Assembly (NCBI GenBank): GCA_009746045.1
Contig: RPFO01000642.1
Span: forward strand, 1 to 33,699
Direction of reading: 5' to 3'
Source of the DNA: Mesostigma viride
Taxonomy: Eukaryota; Streptophyta; Mesostigmatophyceae; Mesostigmatales; Mesostigmataceae
DNA: 33,699 bases
The position numbers and the translations under genes were made by a program. Below are positions 8,312 through 16,707 of this stretch, in pieces. How positions within the stretch are numbered: position 1 is the first letter of the stretch; each line of letters starts with the position of its first letter. A model generated the notes under the pieces. The model searched no databases, was not told the origin of the DNA, and saw nothing but the letters and a program-made list of their open reading frames with translations.

Positions 8312-10392
8312 TTTCATGCTTCAAGAGTGCGCAGTCCAAGCCGGCTGCCTCGGCTGCTCTACCATCCCTGCGCAAGGTGGATGCCGGCGCGTCTTCTTCT
8401 TCAGGCGCAGAGGCTCCCATTACGCGGTCGGAGCTTACGGCCATCCTGAAAAAGGTCGTCGGCCACGGCAACAACGGGGGCCAGCGAGGGCGCAAGCGCG
8501 GGCATGGTGGCGACGCCAAGCAGGGTGATAATCCCCCGGCCAAGCGGCAGCAGGGGGCGTCTACTGACCGCAAGCAACGCTGTGAGCGCTGCTTCGGACG
8601 TCGCCATGTCCGGGATGACTGCCGAGTTCGCCCGGACCTGGAGCTCGAGGACAACCTTTGCCGCAAGTGCCACGACGTTCTGCGTGGTCACAGCGTGGAG
8701 GCGTGCAAGGCCAAGCGCATCGTCGTCCACGGCACACGCGAGGAGTGGGCAGAGCGACGGGCAGCACGAAAGTCAGGTGAGAGCACGCTCGATACCCCTT
8801 CTTTTGCTCAATGCGTCACGCTGAACCGGGCCGTCGTAGAGCCTGACGTCGTTCCTAAAAGCAACGTGACTGCATCCTCTGTCTCCTTCCGTGATGTGCT
8901 CACGCAATCCGTTGATGCTGCTCTGGCTCTGTCGCGCCAGGATCACGTGCTTCCTGAGCACGGGTCTACAATGCGTGACCTAAGCAATGTGGTGTCTTCT
9001 AGGTCGGGTGTGTACAACGCCGAGCGACCAAGCACTACTGCAGCACCCCAGCTAGATACTGGGGCGGTTGGGCCTATGAGGAATGTTGTGACAGTGCAAG
9101 AGAATGCTGGGCGGGCAGATGTTCTCGGTACACACCACCCTAGTGTGGATCTTCACATTGGCAAGGTGCTCACACGGGCGGCCTTTCGTGCAGCCTCTGA
9201 AGCTGCCCAGTTAGCCAATGTCACTACCCCAGTAGTCACCCCACCTGTTGAGAACCCTGACAATGCCACTGCACCTCAGGCTGTCACCCTGAAGCTGTTA
9301 GCATACCAGATGCACCGTGCATACGGGCATGAGGCCCAAGCCGAGGTAGAGGGGGCACACATGTTGGGGGCACCTTTATACAACGAGCTGAAGAATGTGC
9401 GTGCTCAGTGTCCTGCCTGCATCAAGATCAGGAAGAAGTCGCGTAGGCGGCATGCCAAGACTCCACCCTTGGAGCGAGGGTACCTTGTGGGGGATGTCAT
9501 GCACATGGAAGGGGGGGACACCTATTTCATAGTCAAGGATAGGTTCAGCAAGGCCACCTACATTGAGCCGCTGCCCCACATGTATGAGGCTGACCTGCAC
9601 AGGGCTATCAAGATCAGCCTGGCTTTCTTTCATCCCGTAGTGGAGCTCATGCTAGACCAGCAGTTCCGCTGTGTGCAAGGTTTGCCGGGGATGGAGGCCG
9701 TGGTCATCGTGGGGCGTGAGGATCACGGCAATATGGGCATGATAGATCGCACTGTAAGCTATGTCAAGACTGTGGCAGCCAAGCGACAGGATAACCCACA
9801 TGGCAAATCCTACGCGGTCAAGACGGCGTGGTGCAAGGAGCTCATGCATGTGTGCAACCATAGGCACGTGCTTGATGTCAAGGGCTTTGGGCTAGTCACG
9901 CCTCGGGGGCTGTCAGCGGGCACCTACTCACCCGAGGTAGTAGAGGCATACCAGCAGCATCTACAGGATACCGCCGCCAAGCTGCGGCTCAAGGATGCCA
10001 CGCTGCCTGATTTGTCTAGCGCTTTTGAGGTCGGGCAGTTGGTCATGTTCCACAAGGAGAGCTCGCCCAGCGGCAAACGGGGCACCATGCAGGGGCCTGG
10101 GGCCATCACAAAGTTAGACTGGCCGCTGCGGGTCATAGACATAGAGTGGAATGATCGGGTGTATAGGGTACCATGGGCATCGGTGGCAGGCTATAAGCAA
10201 GGGGATAGCATGGAGAGTGAGCTGGCAGCCAACAGGGCACTGGGGTGGGTAGTGAAGGATAATGCGCCTGTCGTAGCATCTGAGGTGGTACCCCACGGGT
10301 CGCTCCCAGGGGCAGACACAGCTACACCCCCCCCTCCCCTGGGCCCCAATATGACCCCGTGGATGGGTGGGATGAGGATGGGGTGGGTTTGA
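8143..10392 (+). CDS. Zinc-knuckle and integrase part of Pol, copy M
   Basis: The frame is open from 8143; first ATG at 8200. Two Cys/His knuckles lie near 8580-8710 (CERCFGRRHVRDDC; CRKCHDVLRGHSVEAC). A linker of about 190 codons is followed by the GAG-pre-integrase finger (HRAYGHE...CPAC, 9310-9420) and the integrase core: GDVMHME (about 9490), LDQQF (about 9652), GMIDR (about 9736-9750). The third catalytic residue, Glu in most DDE integrases and in copies L/R (GIIER), is Asp here (codon 9745-9747). The C-terminal integrase domain runs to about 10200. No protease domain is found between the knuckles and integrase. The frame ends at 10392, overlapping the next one by about 110 bp. Confidence 0.75.
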   Translation, partial: FPGLRAQAQAARYSQAHFPVQSLSQEMRPLVGCASDHSDGTQKEECRQFRRGHAVLISCFKSAQSKPAASAALPSLRKVDAGASSSSGAEAPITRSELTAILKKVVGHGNNGGQRGRKRGHGGDAKQGDNPPAKRQQGASTDRKQRCERCFGRRHVRDDCRVRPDLELEDNLCRKCHDVLRGHSVEACKAKRIVVHGTREEWAERRAARKSGESTLDTPSFAQCVTLNRAVVEPDVVPKSNVTASSVSFRDVLTQSVDAALALSRQDHVLPEHGSTMRDLSNVVSSRSGVYNAERPSTTAAPQLDTGAVGPMRNVVTVQENAGRADVLGTHHPSVDLHIGKVLTRAAFRAASEAAQLANVTTPVVTPPVENPDNATAPQAVTLKLLAYQMHRAYGHEAQAEVEGAHMLGAPLYNELKNVRAQCPACIKIRKKSRRRHAKTPPLERGYLVGDVMHMEGGDTYFIVKDRFSKATYIEPLPHMYEADLHRAIKISLAFFHPVVELMLDQQFRCVQGLPGMEAVVIVGREDHGNMGMIDRTVSYVKTVAAKRQDNPHGKSYAVKTAWCKELMHVCNHRHVLDVKGFGLVTPRGLSAGTYSPEVVEAYQQHLQDTAAKLRLKDATLPDLSSAFEVGQLVMFHKESSPSGKRGTMQGPGAITKLDWPLRVIDIEWNDRVYRVPWASVAGYKQGDSMESELAANRALGWVVKDNAPVVASEVVPHGSLPGADTATPPPPLGPNMTPWMGGMRMGWV

Positions 10393-12677
10393 CGGGACCT
10401 AGTGCACGTAATGACTCACCTCCTGTGCTAGCCACGGATAATGTGGGAGGCCCGCCTAGCGTGGCCTCGCCGGAGGGTCAGGGTCCTGCCCATGCGCCTC
10501 GCCCACCTAGGGACCTGGCTTCAACGGTCACGGCCTTGTGGCGTGCTCAGGCGCTTAAAGCGAAAGCTGCATCAGGGGTGGCTCAGGTCAAAACTCTCTC
10601 ACAGGGGGTCAGGCCGGTTAAGTCAGCCTTGTTTCCTACGTGTAGACCGTGGCAGCTGGTGGCTGTGGACACGCAAGCATCCGTGTCTATTATCTCTCGT
10701 CGGGCAGCCACCCTGTATCCAGTGCTAGAGTCGCCGTACAAATCGGTGACCGACTTTGCAGGCACTTCGGCATATCAAGTTACCGGGATGGTGGTGCTGC
10801 CGGTGTTGGGCATTGACACGCCGTTTCACGTCGTGGATGGCTACGAGGATGTGGCCTTGCTGGGCGAACCTTTCGTATCATACCCGGGGTTCTCAGTGTC
10901 CGCTGACTTGCTGTCAGTCGCGGGGGTGGGCAGCATCCCGCTTCGCGAGTACCACGCTCCATTGGGGGTGGTGGTCGGGCAGCCCGGCGTCGTGCGGCGC
11001 TTACCGATGGCGGCGTTTTCCACACCGCCGCTCGTCCAGTCCATCATTCAGCCTCAGGATTGGCACCCGCGCAGCTTCGGCCTCCACTCACACTCACTGG
11101 CGGCGGATAGCCCTGTGACGTGGGAGCAACTTGTCCTGGACTGTCAAGATCCTCTCAAGTTTGCTTTGTGGCGCGACGCGTTCATTCGAGCCAAGGAGCA
11201 GTGGCGAGAGCGCGAGGTCTACCGAGGATTGGAGAGTGTGCCAGCCGGGGCCACGCGGTTGCGGTTGAAGTTCGTGCTCACCTACAAGCCGGACGAGACC
11301 AACTCTTCGGTGGTGTTCCGGGTAAGGCCCGTGGTCACGGAGACGAAGGGGTCCTCCCCGCTGGATGCCAAGGATCTTTATACCCCTGGGCTCAACCATG
11401 TTTCGCATCGGCTACTGACGGTCATCTACTTGGGCAAGCGGAACGCGGGCAAGGACTACGGGATGTGGTGCGGTGACTTTCAGCGGGCATTCCTCCACAG
11501 CGACGCTGGGGTCGCGCAGCAAACATGGCAAGGCACCCGCTACGTGGTGAAGGTCCCGGTGGTCTGGCAGGATGGCACCATTGGCAGCGAGTATATCGAG
11601 CTGTTGACAGGGGTGGAGGGGCTGCAGAGCTCTCCCATCATCTTCCGCATTTCCGCGGAGGAGGTCTTGCAGAGCTTAGGGGCCACGTACCATCGCGCGG
11701 ATCCTAACTTCTTTGTGGTCCCCACCGGCGTCCCTGGCGAGCCAGCCCTCTTCGTGTGGCATGGCGATGACTTCAAGCTGGTGGCACCTCGCACCTTTGC
11801 TACACAGTTTCTTGCTGCAGTGGCGGCTAAGTTTCCCCTGGGCAGGGCGGTGGATCATGAGGAGGGTAAACCCGTGGTATTTTGCGGCGTGCAGTCTACG
11901 TTGCAGCGGGATTCGCGTTCTGGCGAATGGGTCATGCACATGCAGGATAGCCGCAACTATGTGGTTGACCTGCTGGCCAACCTCCCGTCCCCGCTGTTGG
12001 CAACCCATGGGCCCTCGGTTAAGGGCAAGCTCGGGTGGTTGGCGGACACGGTGGCACCTGATTTGGCAGTGCTCGCTCGCCTGCCCGATGATGTGCTGGA
12101 AGGACTAGGGTCCATTCATGTTCGGCGGCAGCTGGCCATGACGCCCGGCATTGTGCTTCGTGGGCTTGATTGCTCACAGCCGGTGCACCTCGAGATAGTG
12201 ACGGATGCTAATCTAGAGACGCGCACAGTCAGCCAAGTGCGGGCCCGCATGGGGGCGCTGTTCTTTATCAGCAATGAGGGCCAGCCTGGCATGTTGTTAG
12301 ATTGGTACTCGCGCTTGCACAGCCGCATTGCCACTAGCCCCAACACGGCTGAATGCCGGGGCATTGTTTCAGCTATCTCACATGGCATGTGGCTGCGGTA
12401 CTTGCTGGGTTGGGTATTTGGCTCGTGTGGGTTCACTCTTCACTGGACTAGCACGGTGCACACTGACTCACAAAGTTGTTTGGCCTTCCTTGACAATCCC
12501 TATGCGCGGTCACAGGACGTTGATTACCTCGTACTCGCTGAGGCGGCCTCCTGCGTCACGCGTCTCCAGCACATCGCGGATGAACTCAATCCCGCGGATG
12601 CACTCACCAAGGAGGCGCGGGAGGCTGCCCCGCAGTACGCAGTGTTGCGCAAGCGCATGACGATGCAACACCCGTGA
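10284..12677 (+). CDS. Protease-RT-RNase H part of Pol, copy M
   Basis: Open from 10284 to the stop at 12677. A retropepsin-like domain comes first: VDTQASVSIIS (Asp codon 10668), then FHVVDGYEDVALLGEPF near 10830-10875, with Gln where Gly is usual in DTG. RT follows with RLRLKFVLTYKP, DFQRAFL (about 11476) and the catalytic LFVWHGDD (11748-11771), which has His-Gly-Asp-Asp in place of the Copia Tyr-Val-Asp-Asp. RNase H has TDAN (about 12202), AECRG, HTDSQS (about 12460) and NPADALTK (about 12590). The frame is one step back from the integrase frame, and both need joining for a polyprotein. Confidence 0.8.
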   Translation, partial: GGTPRVAPRGRHSYTPPSPGPQYDPVDGWDEDGVGLTGPSARNDSPPVLATDNVGGPPSVASPEGQGPAHAPRPPRDLASTVTALWRAQALKAKAASGVAQVKTLSQGVRPVKSALFPTCRPWQLVAVDTQASVSIISRRAATLYPVLESPYKSVTDFAGTSAYQVTGMVVLPVLGIDTPFHVVDGYEDVALLGEPFVSYPGFSVSADLLSVAGVGSIPLREYHAPLGVVVGQPGVVRRLPMAAFSTPPLVQSIIQPQDWHPRSFGLHSHSLAADSPVTWEQLVLDCQDPLKFALWRDAFIRAKEQWREREVYRGLESVPAGATRLRLKFVLTYKPDETNSSVVFRVRPVVTETKGSSPLDAKDLYTPGLNHVSHRLLTVIYLGKRNAGKDYGMWCGDFQRAFLHSDAGVAQQTWQGTRYVVKVPVVWQDGTIGSEYIELLTGVEGLQSSPIIFRISAEEVLQSLGATYHRADPNFFVVPTGVPGEPALFVWHGDDFKLVAPRTFATQFLAAVAAKFPLGRAVDHEEGKPVVFCGVQSTLQRDSRSGEWVMHMQDSRNYVVDLLANLPSPLLATHGPSVKGKLGWLADTVAPDLAVLARLPDDVLEGLGSIHVRRQLAMTPGIVLRGLDCSQPVHLEIVTDANLETRTVSQVRARMGALFFISNEGQPGMLLDWYSRLHSRIATSPNTAECRGIVSAISHGMWLRYLLGWVFGSCGFTLHWTSTVHTDSQSCLAFLDNPYARSQDVDYLVLAEAASCVTRLQHIADELNPADALTKEAREAAPQYAVLRKRMTMQHP
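10329..10335 (+). promoter_or_regulatory. Candidate -1 frameshift site C CCC CCT
   Basis: In the overlap of the integrase and protease frames the integrase reading has codons CCC CCC CCT. C-CCC-CCT fits the X-XXY-YYZ slippery rule, and a -1 slip here leads into the protease frame without meeting a stop. A simple indel in the C8 run (10327-10334) would explain the same data. Confidence 0.4.
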
Positions 12678-13056
12678 GCCACACAGGGTTACGGCTCGGG
12701 CGCTTTATGAATACAGCCATAACTCACCCTGTGTTGCTAGCATTCACGAATATCATGGTGGTAGTTTTTTTTGCTTGTCCTGACCATACCCTAGCCACGT
12801 TGGACGGTGCCTTGGGCCCGTCGGCGGGTCACTGGTCCTAATAAATGGGTCACCTTTTGTCTGGTGGCATAGTTGTTTTTTTGCTCGCTACTTATTACAT
12901 CACTATTCATGTGTGATCACAAGGGCGCGGGTCGATACCGTGGTGATTTTGACGGCCTTGAGGCCCCCTTGAGTTCCCTACCTTAGAGGGTTTTGTATGA
13001 TCTGCATTTGATGTAATTATTTTGATAATTAATCAAAGAACAAAAGAGTATGTCGG
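12678..13056 (+). other. 3' untranslated region of copy M
   Basis: No coding signal. Holds the 12-base complement of the 5' post-LTR sequence (12704-12715), a poly-T tract near 12766, aataaatggg near 12840 and the purine-rich caaagaacaaaagagta just before the 3' LTR, a likely polypurine tract. Confidence 0.6.
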
Positions 13057-13401
13057 AGTTGAGTAACTCTAGAGCCCTAGGATCTGGCTCTGAGTTCCCC
13101 ATGTCCGTCCGCACGCCATCCGCTAGCGTCCGCTCAGCCGCCGGCTATAATCCGGCGGTCCGATGCGGGCGACCGGTCTAAGGGCGGCGCCTAGGGCCGG
13201 CGCCACCTAGGCCCCAGTCCGGGGCCTTATCCGGGTCGGTACGGACGGCTAGCTTGTCCCACGGTTACGGCTAACCGGATAGGGTTTGCTGGCTAAGACA
13301 TAAACCAGTGGTGGGCCAGCTCCGACGGTAGTTCTCTGTGTTCACCTTATCCCAAGCTCAACGTGACCGACCGCCATAGCTGAGCCGGTCGGGCTTTAAC
13401 T
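13057..13401 (+). repeat. 3' LTR of copy M (345 bp)
   Basis: Identical to the 5' LTR. Followed directly by the ACAGT target duplication and then the rest of the DUF5767 reading frame. Confidence 0.95.
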
Positions 13402-13406
13402 ACAGT
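13402..13406 (+). repeat. Target site duplication of copy M (right)
   Basis: ACAGT, matching 7241-7245. Counting only one copy joins the two DUF5767 halves in frame. Confidence 0.85.
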
Positions 13407-13583
13407 GTGGTGCAGATCATCGACGACGGGGGCGAGAGCGCGTACGACGACGCGTCCGTGGCGGGGGACGACGTCCGCACGGTGCAGGTGGACGCGGGCA
13501 AGAAGAAGTCGAGGAAGCGGGGCGGGGGGGGCAAGAAGGCGGCCGCCGCCAGCGAGCCCACCAAGGTGGTTATGGACCTGTGA
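13407..13583 (+). pseudogene. DUF5767-family protein, 3' part
   Basis: Codons directly after the target duplication continue the frame left at 7245 and end at TGA 13581. The tail is acidic then Lys/Gly/Ala-rich (AGKKKSRKRGGGGKK) and finishes KVVMDL. The two parts total 1296 bp, an exact multiple of three (431 codons plus stop). The last codons recur at 16777-16797 as KVVLDL, part of a local duplication. Confidence 0.75.
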
Positions 13584-13625
13584 TGATCGCCAAAAAATGT
13601 GTGTGATGAGTGCTGTATGTAAACC

Positions 13626-13752
13626 ATGGCAGGGGTATGGAGAGCACAACGGTCGGCCGTTCGGCGCCGTGTTCGCCCGGCGCGCGTGAGACGCCCCACC
13701 ACACACCGGGTGCGAGCGAAGGCCTTCGTACGCGACGATATCGCTTCCGCTA
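13626..13752 (+). pseudogene. C-terminal duplicate of the Arg-rich viral gene
   Basis: The bases from about 13661 closely match those at about 16608-16700, the 3' end of the Arg-rich gene (shared RPAR-RRPTTHRVR), but one base is missing near 13711, so the last residues differ. It directly precedes the start of the complete Arg-rich gene, as expected for a tandem duplication that left a partial copy. Confidence 0.55.
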
Positions 13753-13760
13753 ACCCGACC

Positions 13761-13923
13761 ATGCGACGTGTACCGGGTCAGAATAGATGGGCCCCTAGCG
13801 ACCTAGAAGTCGATATGGATATTTTCCACTTGAGAAGGGAACTTATGCGGCGAGAAGAGGAGGAGAGGCGGCGACGAGAAGAAGAAAGGGTGAGAGAGGA
13901 GCAGCGTCGACGGGAACGCGCAG
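13761..13923 (+). pseudogene. Arg-rich coiled-coil viral protein, 5' part (interrupted)
   Basis: ATG at 13761 opens MRRVPGQNRWAPSDLEVDMD. A highly charged Glu/Arg helix follows (LMRREEEERRRREEERVREE), likely a coiled coil. At 13924 a tandem pair of inverted-end elements interrupts it after GCAG. The frame continues at 16435 once one GCAG is discounted; the total is 429 bp including the stop, about 142 residues. Family unknown. The basic tail could bind DNA or RNA. The in-frame ORF could also start upstream at 13626, but that stretch is a duplicate of the gene's own tail. Confidence 0.6.
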
Positions 13924-15002
13924 TGTCGCGTTTGCGTGCCATATCATCCTGGACTGGTCATTACCGCTACTTGGAATGCATCCACTATCAGCAGTAATCA
14001 TGTGTGAGATATGCCACCTAAATGAGAATGAAAGGTGCGGTCCTTTATGGCACCGCCACCTTCATGACAGGCAATCCGGCCCAACCAGCCGATTCTTGAG
14101 ACCATGCTTTATCATTAAAGCAACCAAAAGACATTTCAATTCCAATGAGATACATGACGAATTACAAAGAGTGTCGAGTTGTAATGTTGTAGTTATAAGA
14201 GCAGCTGTGAGGTCCCTTGGTTGACGCCACTGCAGGCCCCTTGTGGCGGCAGTGCGCGTGTGTTCCCGACCTAGTTCCTACTGGCATTCTTGCCAACGAC
14301 GACCAGGGTGCCCGAAGGCCCTGTCCCTTGTCTCGTTCTCAGTCTTACACACATTCTTAACAAAACCAATACATTGTCATATCCGTCAGTCCATCCTCAT
14401 GGCAACTGACTGCATGCAACCACTCACGGGGGCTGCTCCGGGCTGCTCGAACTATTTCACCCCATGAAGACAACAAACCAGTTGTGAGGGAGAGAAACGG
14501 ACGAACAACGACCACCATGGTTCGTTGCTCATCCTTCTATACTGCTCAAAGCTCAAACCTGGCGGCTGGCGCCACTAGCGCCACTTTAGACATCAGCCAA
14601 TCATAACATTGTCTAATTTCCGACAAGCTAAACTTCAAGCTTTATCTGTCAAGCGAACACAAATATACAAGGGCAAATCTGTCGGCTATGCCAGGCACCG
14701 CCTGGGGCTTCCTTGCATTTGTGTCTGGTGTCCCACGTTGAAATCCTGAAATTGCACATCTGCTCAGTGCCTCGCCGGCTTGCTGCGTACCAGCATTCGG
14801 CAAACTGCCCTTGTGACGAATGTCAGTGAAATTCAGGTCCGCCCAAAAGTTCCGTCAGCAAATTCAGCGGACTTGGCGCGTGAGTACAATTGAGATCCGC
14901 GGCGTCAGTACCGGGCCGCGGTATAGCAACCCGCACAAGGCTGCGGACGTCAGAATTACGCTAAAATCTGAATTGCGGACGTGATAGATCACGGACGCGA
15001 CA
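13924..15002. mobile_element. Inverted-end element, tandem copy 1 (1079 bp)
   Basis: Starts TGTCGCGT and ends ACGCGACA, an 8-bp perfect terminal inverted repeat. GCAG (13920-13923) before copy 1 is repeated at 16431-16434 after copy 2, which fits a 4-bp target duplication. Only GC separates the two copies. The copy carries a 74-codon ORF (14243-14467) without recognisable domains, and a short palindrome cgtgatagatcacg near the 3' end. No transposase, so it is non-autonomous if it is a transposon. Superfamily not assigned. Confidence 0.7.
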
Positions 15003-15004
15003 GC

Positions 15005-16430
15005 TGTCGCGTTTGCGTGCCATATCATCCTGGACTGGTCATTACCGCTACTTGGAATGCATCCACTATCAGCAGTAATCATGTGTGAGATATGCCACCT
15101 CCCCCCCACTATTTAGCTCACAACAACGGGAGAGCAAAAAGTGAAAGAAAGGCATCTCACACGAAAGAAGGAAGCCCAAAGAGGGCGTCATTCCAGGCAG
15201 CAGCAAAAAGGAAAAAAAAAATCCAGCTGCTCCAAGATGCTTTTCCAGGATCAGCAACAACCTTAACATGCATGCTTTTAAAGGCTTAGCAATAACCCCT
15301 TCAATGGCTTTTTACCGGGAAAAGCCTAACCTCTTCAGATGCTTTTGAAGGCTAAGCAATAACCTCTTCCTTGTGCTTCCCTGGGTGAAGCAGGAGGAAC
15401 ATCCAGGCTGGCCGGACTGAACCCATCATGGGTTGTTCGTCCGTTTAAAATGAGAATGAAAGGTGCGGTCCTTTATGGCACCGCCACCTTCATGACAGGC
15501 AATCCGGCCCAACCAGCCGATTCTTGAGACCATGCTTTATCATTAAAGCAACCAAAAGACATTTCAATTCCAATGAGATACATGACGAATTACAAAGAGT
15601 GTCGAGTTGTAATGTTGTAGTTATAAGAGCAGCTGTGAGGTCCCTTGGTTGACGCCACTGCAGGCCCCTTGTGGCGGCAGTGCGCGTGTGTTCCCGACCT
15701 AGTTCCTACTGGCATTCTTGCCAACGACGACCAGGGTGCCCGAAGGCCCTGTCCCTTGTCTCGTTCTCAGTCTTACACACATTCTTAACAAAACCAATAC
15801 ATTGTCATATCCGTCAGTCCATCGTCATGGCAACTGACTGCATGCAACCACTCACGGGGGCTGCTCCGGGCTGCTCGAACTATTTCACCCCATGAAGACA
15901 ACAAACCAGTTGTGAGGGAGAGAAACGGACGAACAACGACCACCATGGTTCGTTGCTCATCCTTCTATACTGCTCAAAGCTCAAACCTGGCGGCTGGCGC
16001 CACTAGCGCCACTTTAGACATCAGCCAATCATAACATTGTCTAATTTCCGACAAGCTAAACTTCAAGCTTTATCTGTCAAGCGAACACAAATATACAAGG
16101 GCAAATCTGTCGGCTATGCCAGGCACCGCCTGGGGCTTCCTTGCATTTGTGTCTGGTGTCCCACGTTGAAATCCTGAAATTGCACATCTGCTCAGTGCCT
16201 CGCCGGCTTGCTGCGTACCAGCATTCGGCAAACTGCCCTTGTGACGAATGTCAGTGAAATTCAGGTCCGCCCAAAAGTTCCGTCAGCAAATTCAGCGGAC
16301 TTGGCGCGTGAGTACAATTGAGATCCGCGGCGTCAGTACCGGGCCGCGGTATAGCAACCCGCACAAGGCTGCGGACGTCAGAATTACGCTAAAATCTGAA
16401 TTGCGGACGTGATAGATCACGGACGCGACA
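15005..16430. mobile_element. Inverted-end element, tandem copy 2 (with 347-bp insert)
   Basis: Same sequence and ends as copy 1; I noticed one substitution (C at 14396 versus G here). It carries an extra 347 bp at 15101-15447. Near identity points to very recent duplication. The junction acgcgacagctgtcgcgt between copies is a perfect 18-bp palindrome. Confidence 0.75.
15101..15447. other. 347-bp insert found only in tandem copy 2
   Basis: Begins with a run of C and holds internal repeats (aaggct(t/a)agcaataacc near 15280 and 15350) and an A-rich tract near 15212. Its end gttgttcgtccgttt is the reverse complement of aaacggacgaacaac present inside each element (14493 and its copy 2 equivalent). 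No coding signal and no clear target duplication. Confidence 0.5.
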
Positions 16431-16434
16431 GCAG
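16431..16434 (+). repeat. Target duplication GCAG (right)
   Basis: Matches 13920-13923. Counting one copy only joins the Arg-rich gene halves in frame. Confidence 0.55.
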
Positions 16435-16700
16435 AGGAATTCAACAGGAGGTACGCGATGGAGCGACAAGCAGAGATGGAACGTGCCATCAGGGAGGGAT
16501 GGATATCACAGGAGGATGCGCGGGAGCTGGATGAGCGTATGCGCAAAAGGCAGCGTCCGAACCCTCCAGACCACCCGGCGGGCGCTGCCAGGTACAGGCG
16601 TGCCCCGAGGGGGCGTGTCCGCCCGGCGCGCATGAGACGCCCCACCACACACCGAGTACGGGGGGAAGGCGTTCGCATGCGACGATATCGCTTCCGCTAA
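16435..16700 (+). pseudogene. Arg-rich coiled-coil viral protein, 3' part
   Basis: Continues the interrupted gene: charged helix (AMERQAEMERAIREGWISQE, DARELDERMRKRQRPNP), then a strongly basic tail (RRAPRGRVRPARMRRPTTHR) ending at TAA 16698. The basic tail would suit packaging or nucleic-acid binding, but that is inference. A partial duplicate of this tail lies upstream at about 13661-13752. Confidence 0.6.
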
Positions 16701-16707
16701 CCCGACT

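Larger units (their letters stand above)
7246..13401 (+). mobile_element. Complete, young Copia-like LTR retrotransposon, copy M
   Basis: This 6156-bp element is bounded by two LTRs (7246-7590 and 13057-13401) identical at every base I compared, with ACAGT duplicated on both sides. It carries Gag, integrase, protease, RT and RNase H. It is inserted in the DUF5767 gene, so it arrived after the viral DNA. Identical LTRs imply a very recent insertion. It is a distinct relative of copies L/R: same domain order and motifs but clearly divergent protein sequence and a much shorter LTR. Confidence 0.95.

Noticed and set aside
9050-9075. LDTGAVG in the knuckle-to-integrase linker of copy M as the canonical Copia protease
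   Set aside because: Only about 70 codons follow before the integrase finger region, with no matching flap or LLG strand. The motif is absent from copies L and R, while a full retropepsin pattern lies downstream of integrase in all three.
14243-14467. 74-codon ORF repeated in each tandem element (14243 and 15671) as a gene
   Set aside because: Preserved only because the copies are nearly identical; no domain, no plausible start context, and it is too short for a transposase.
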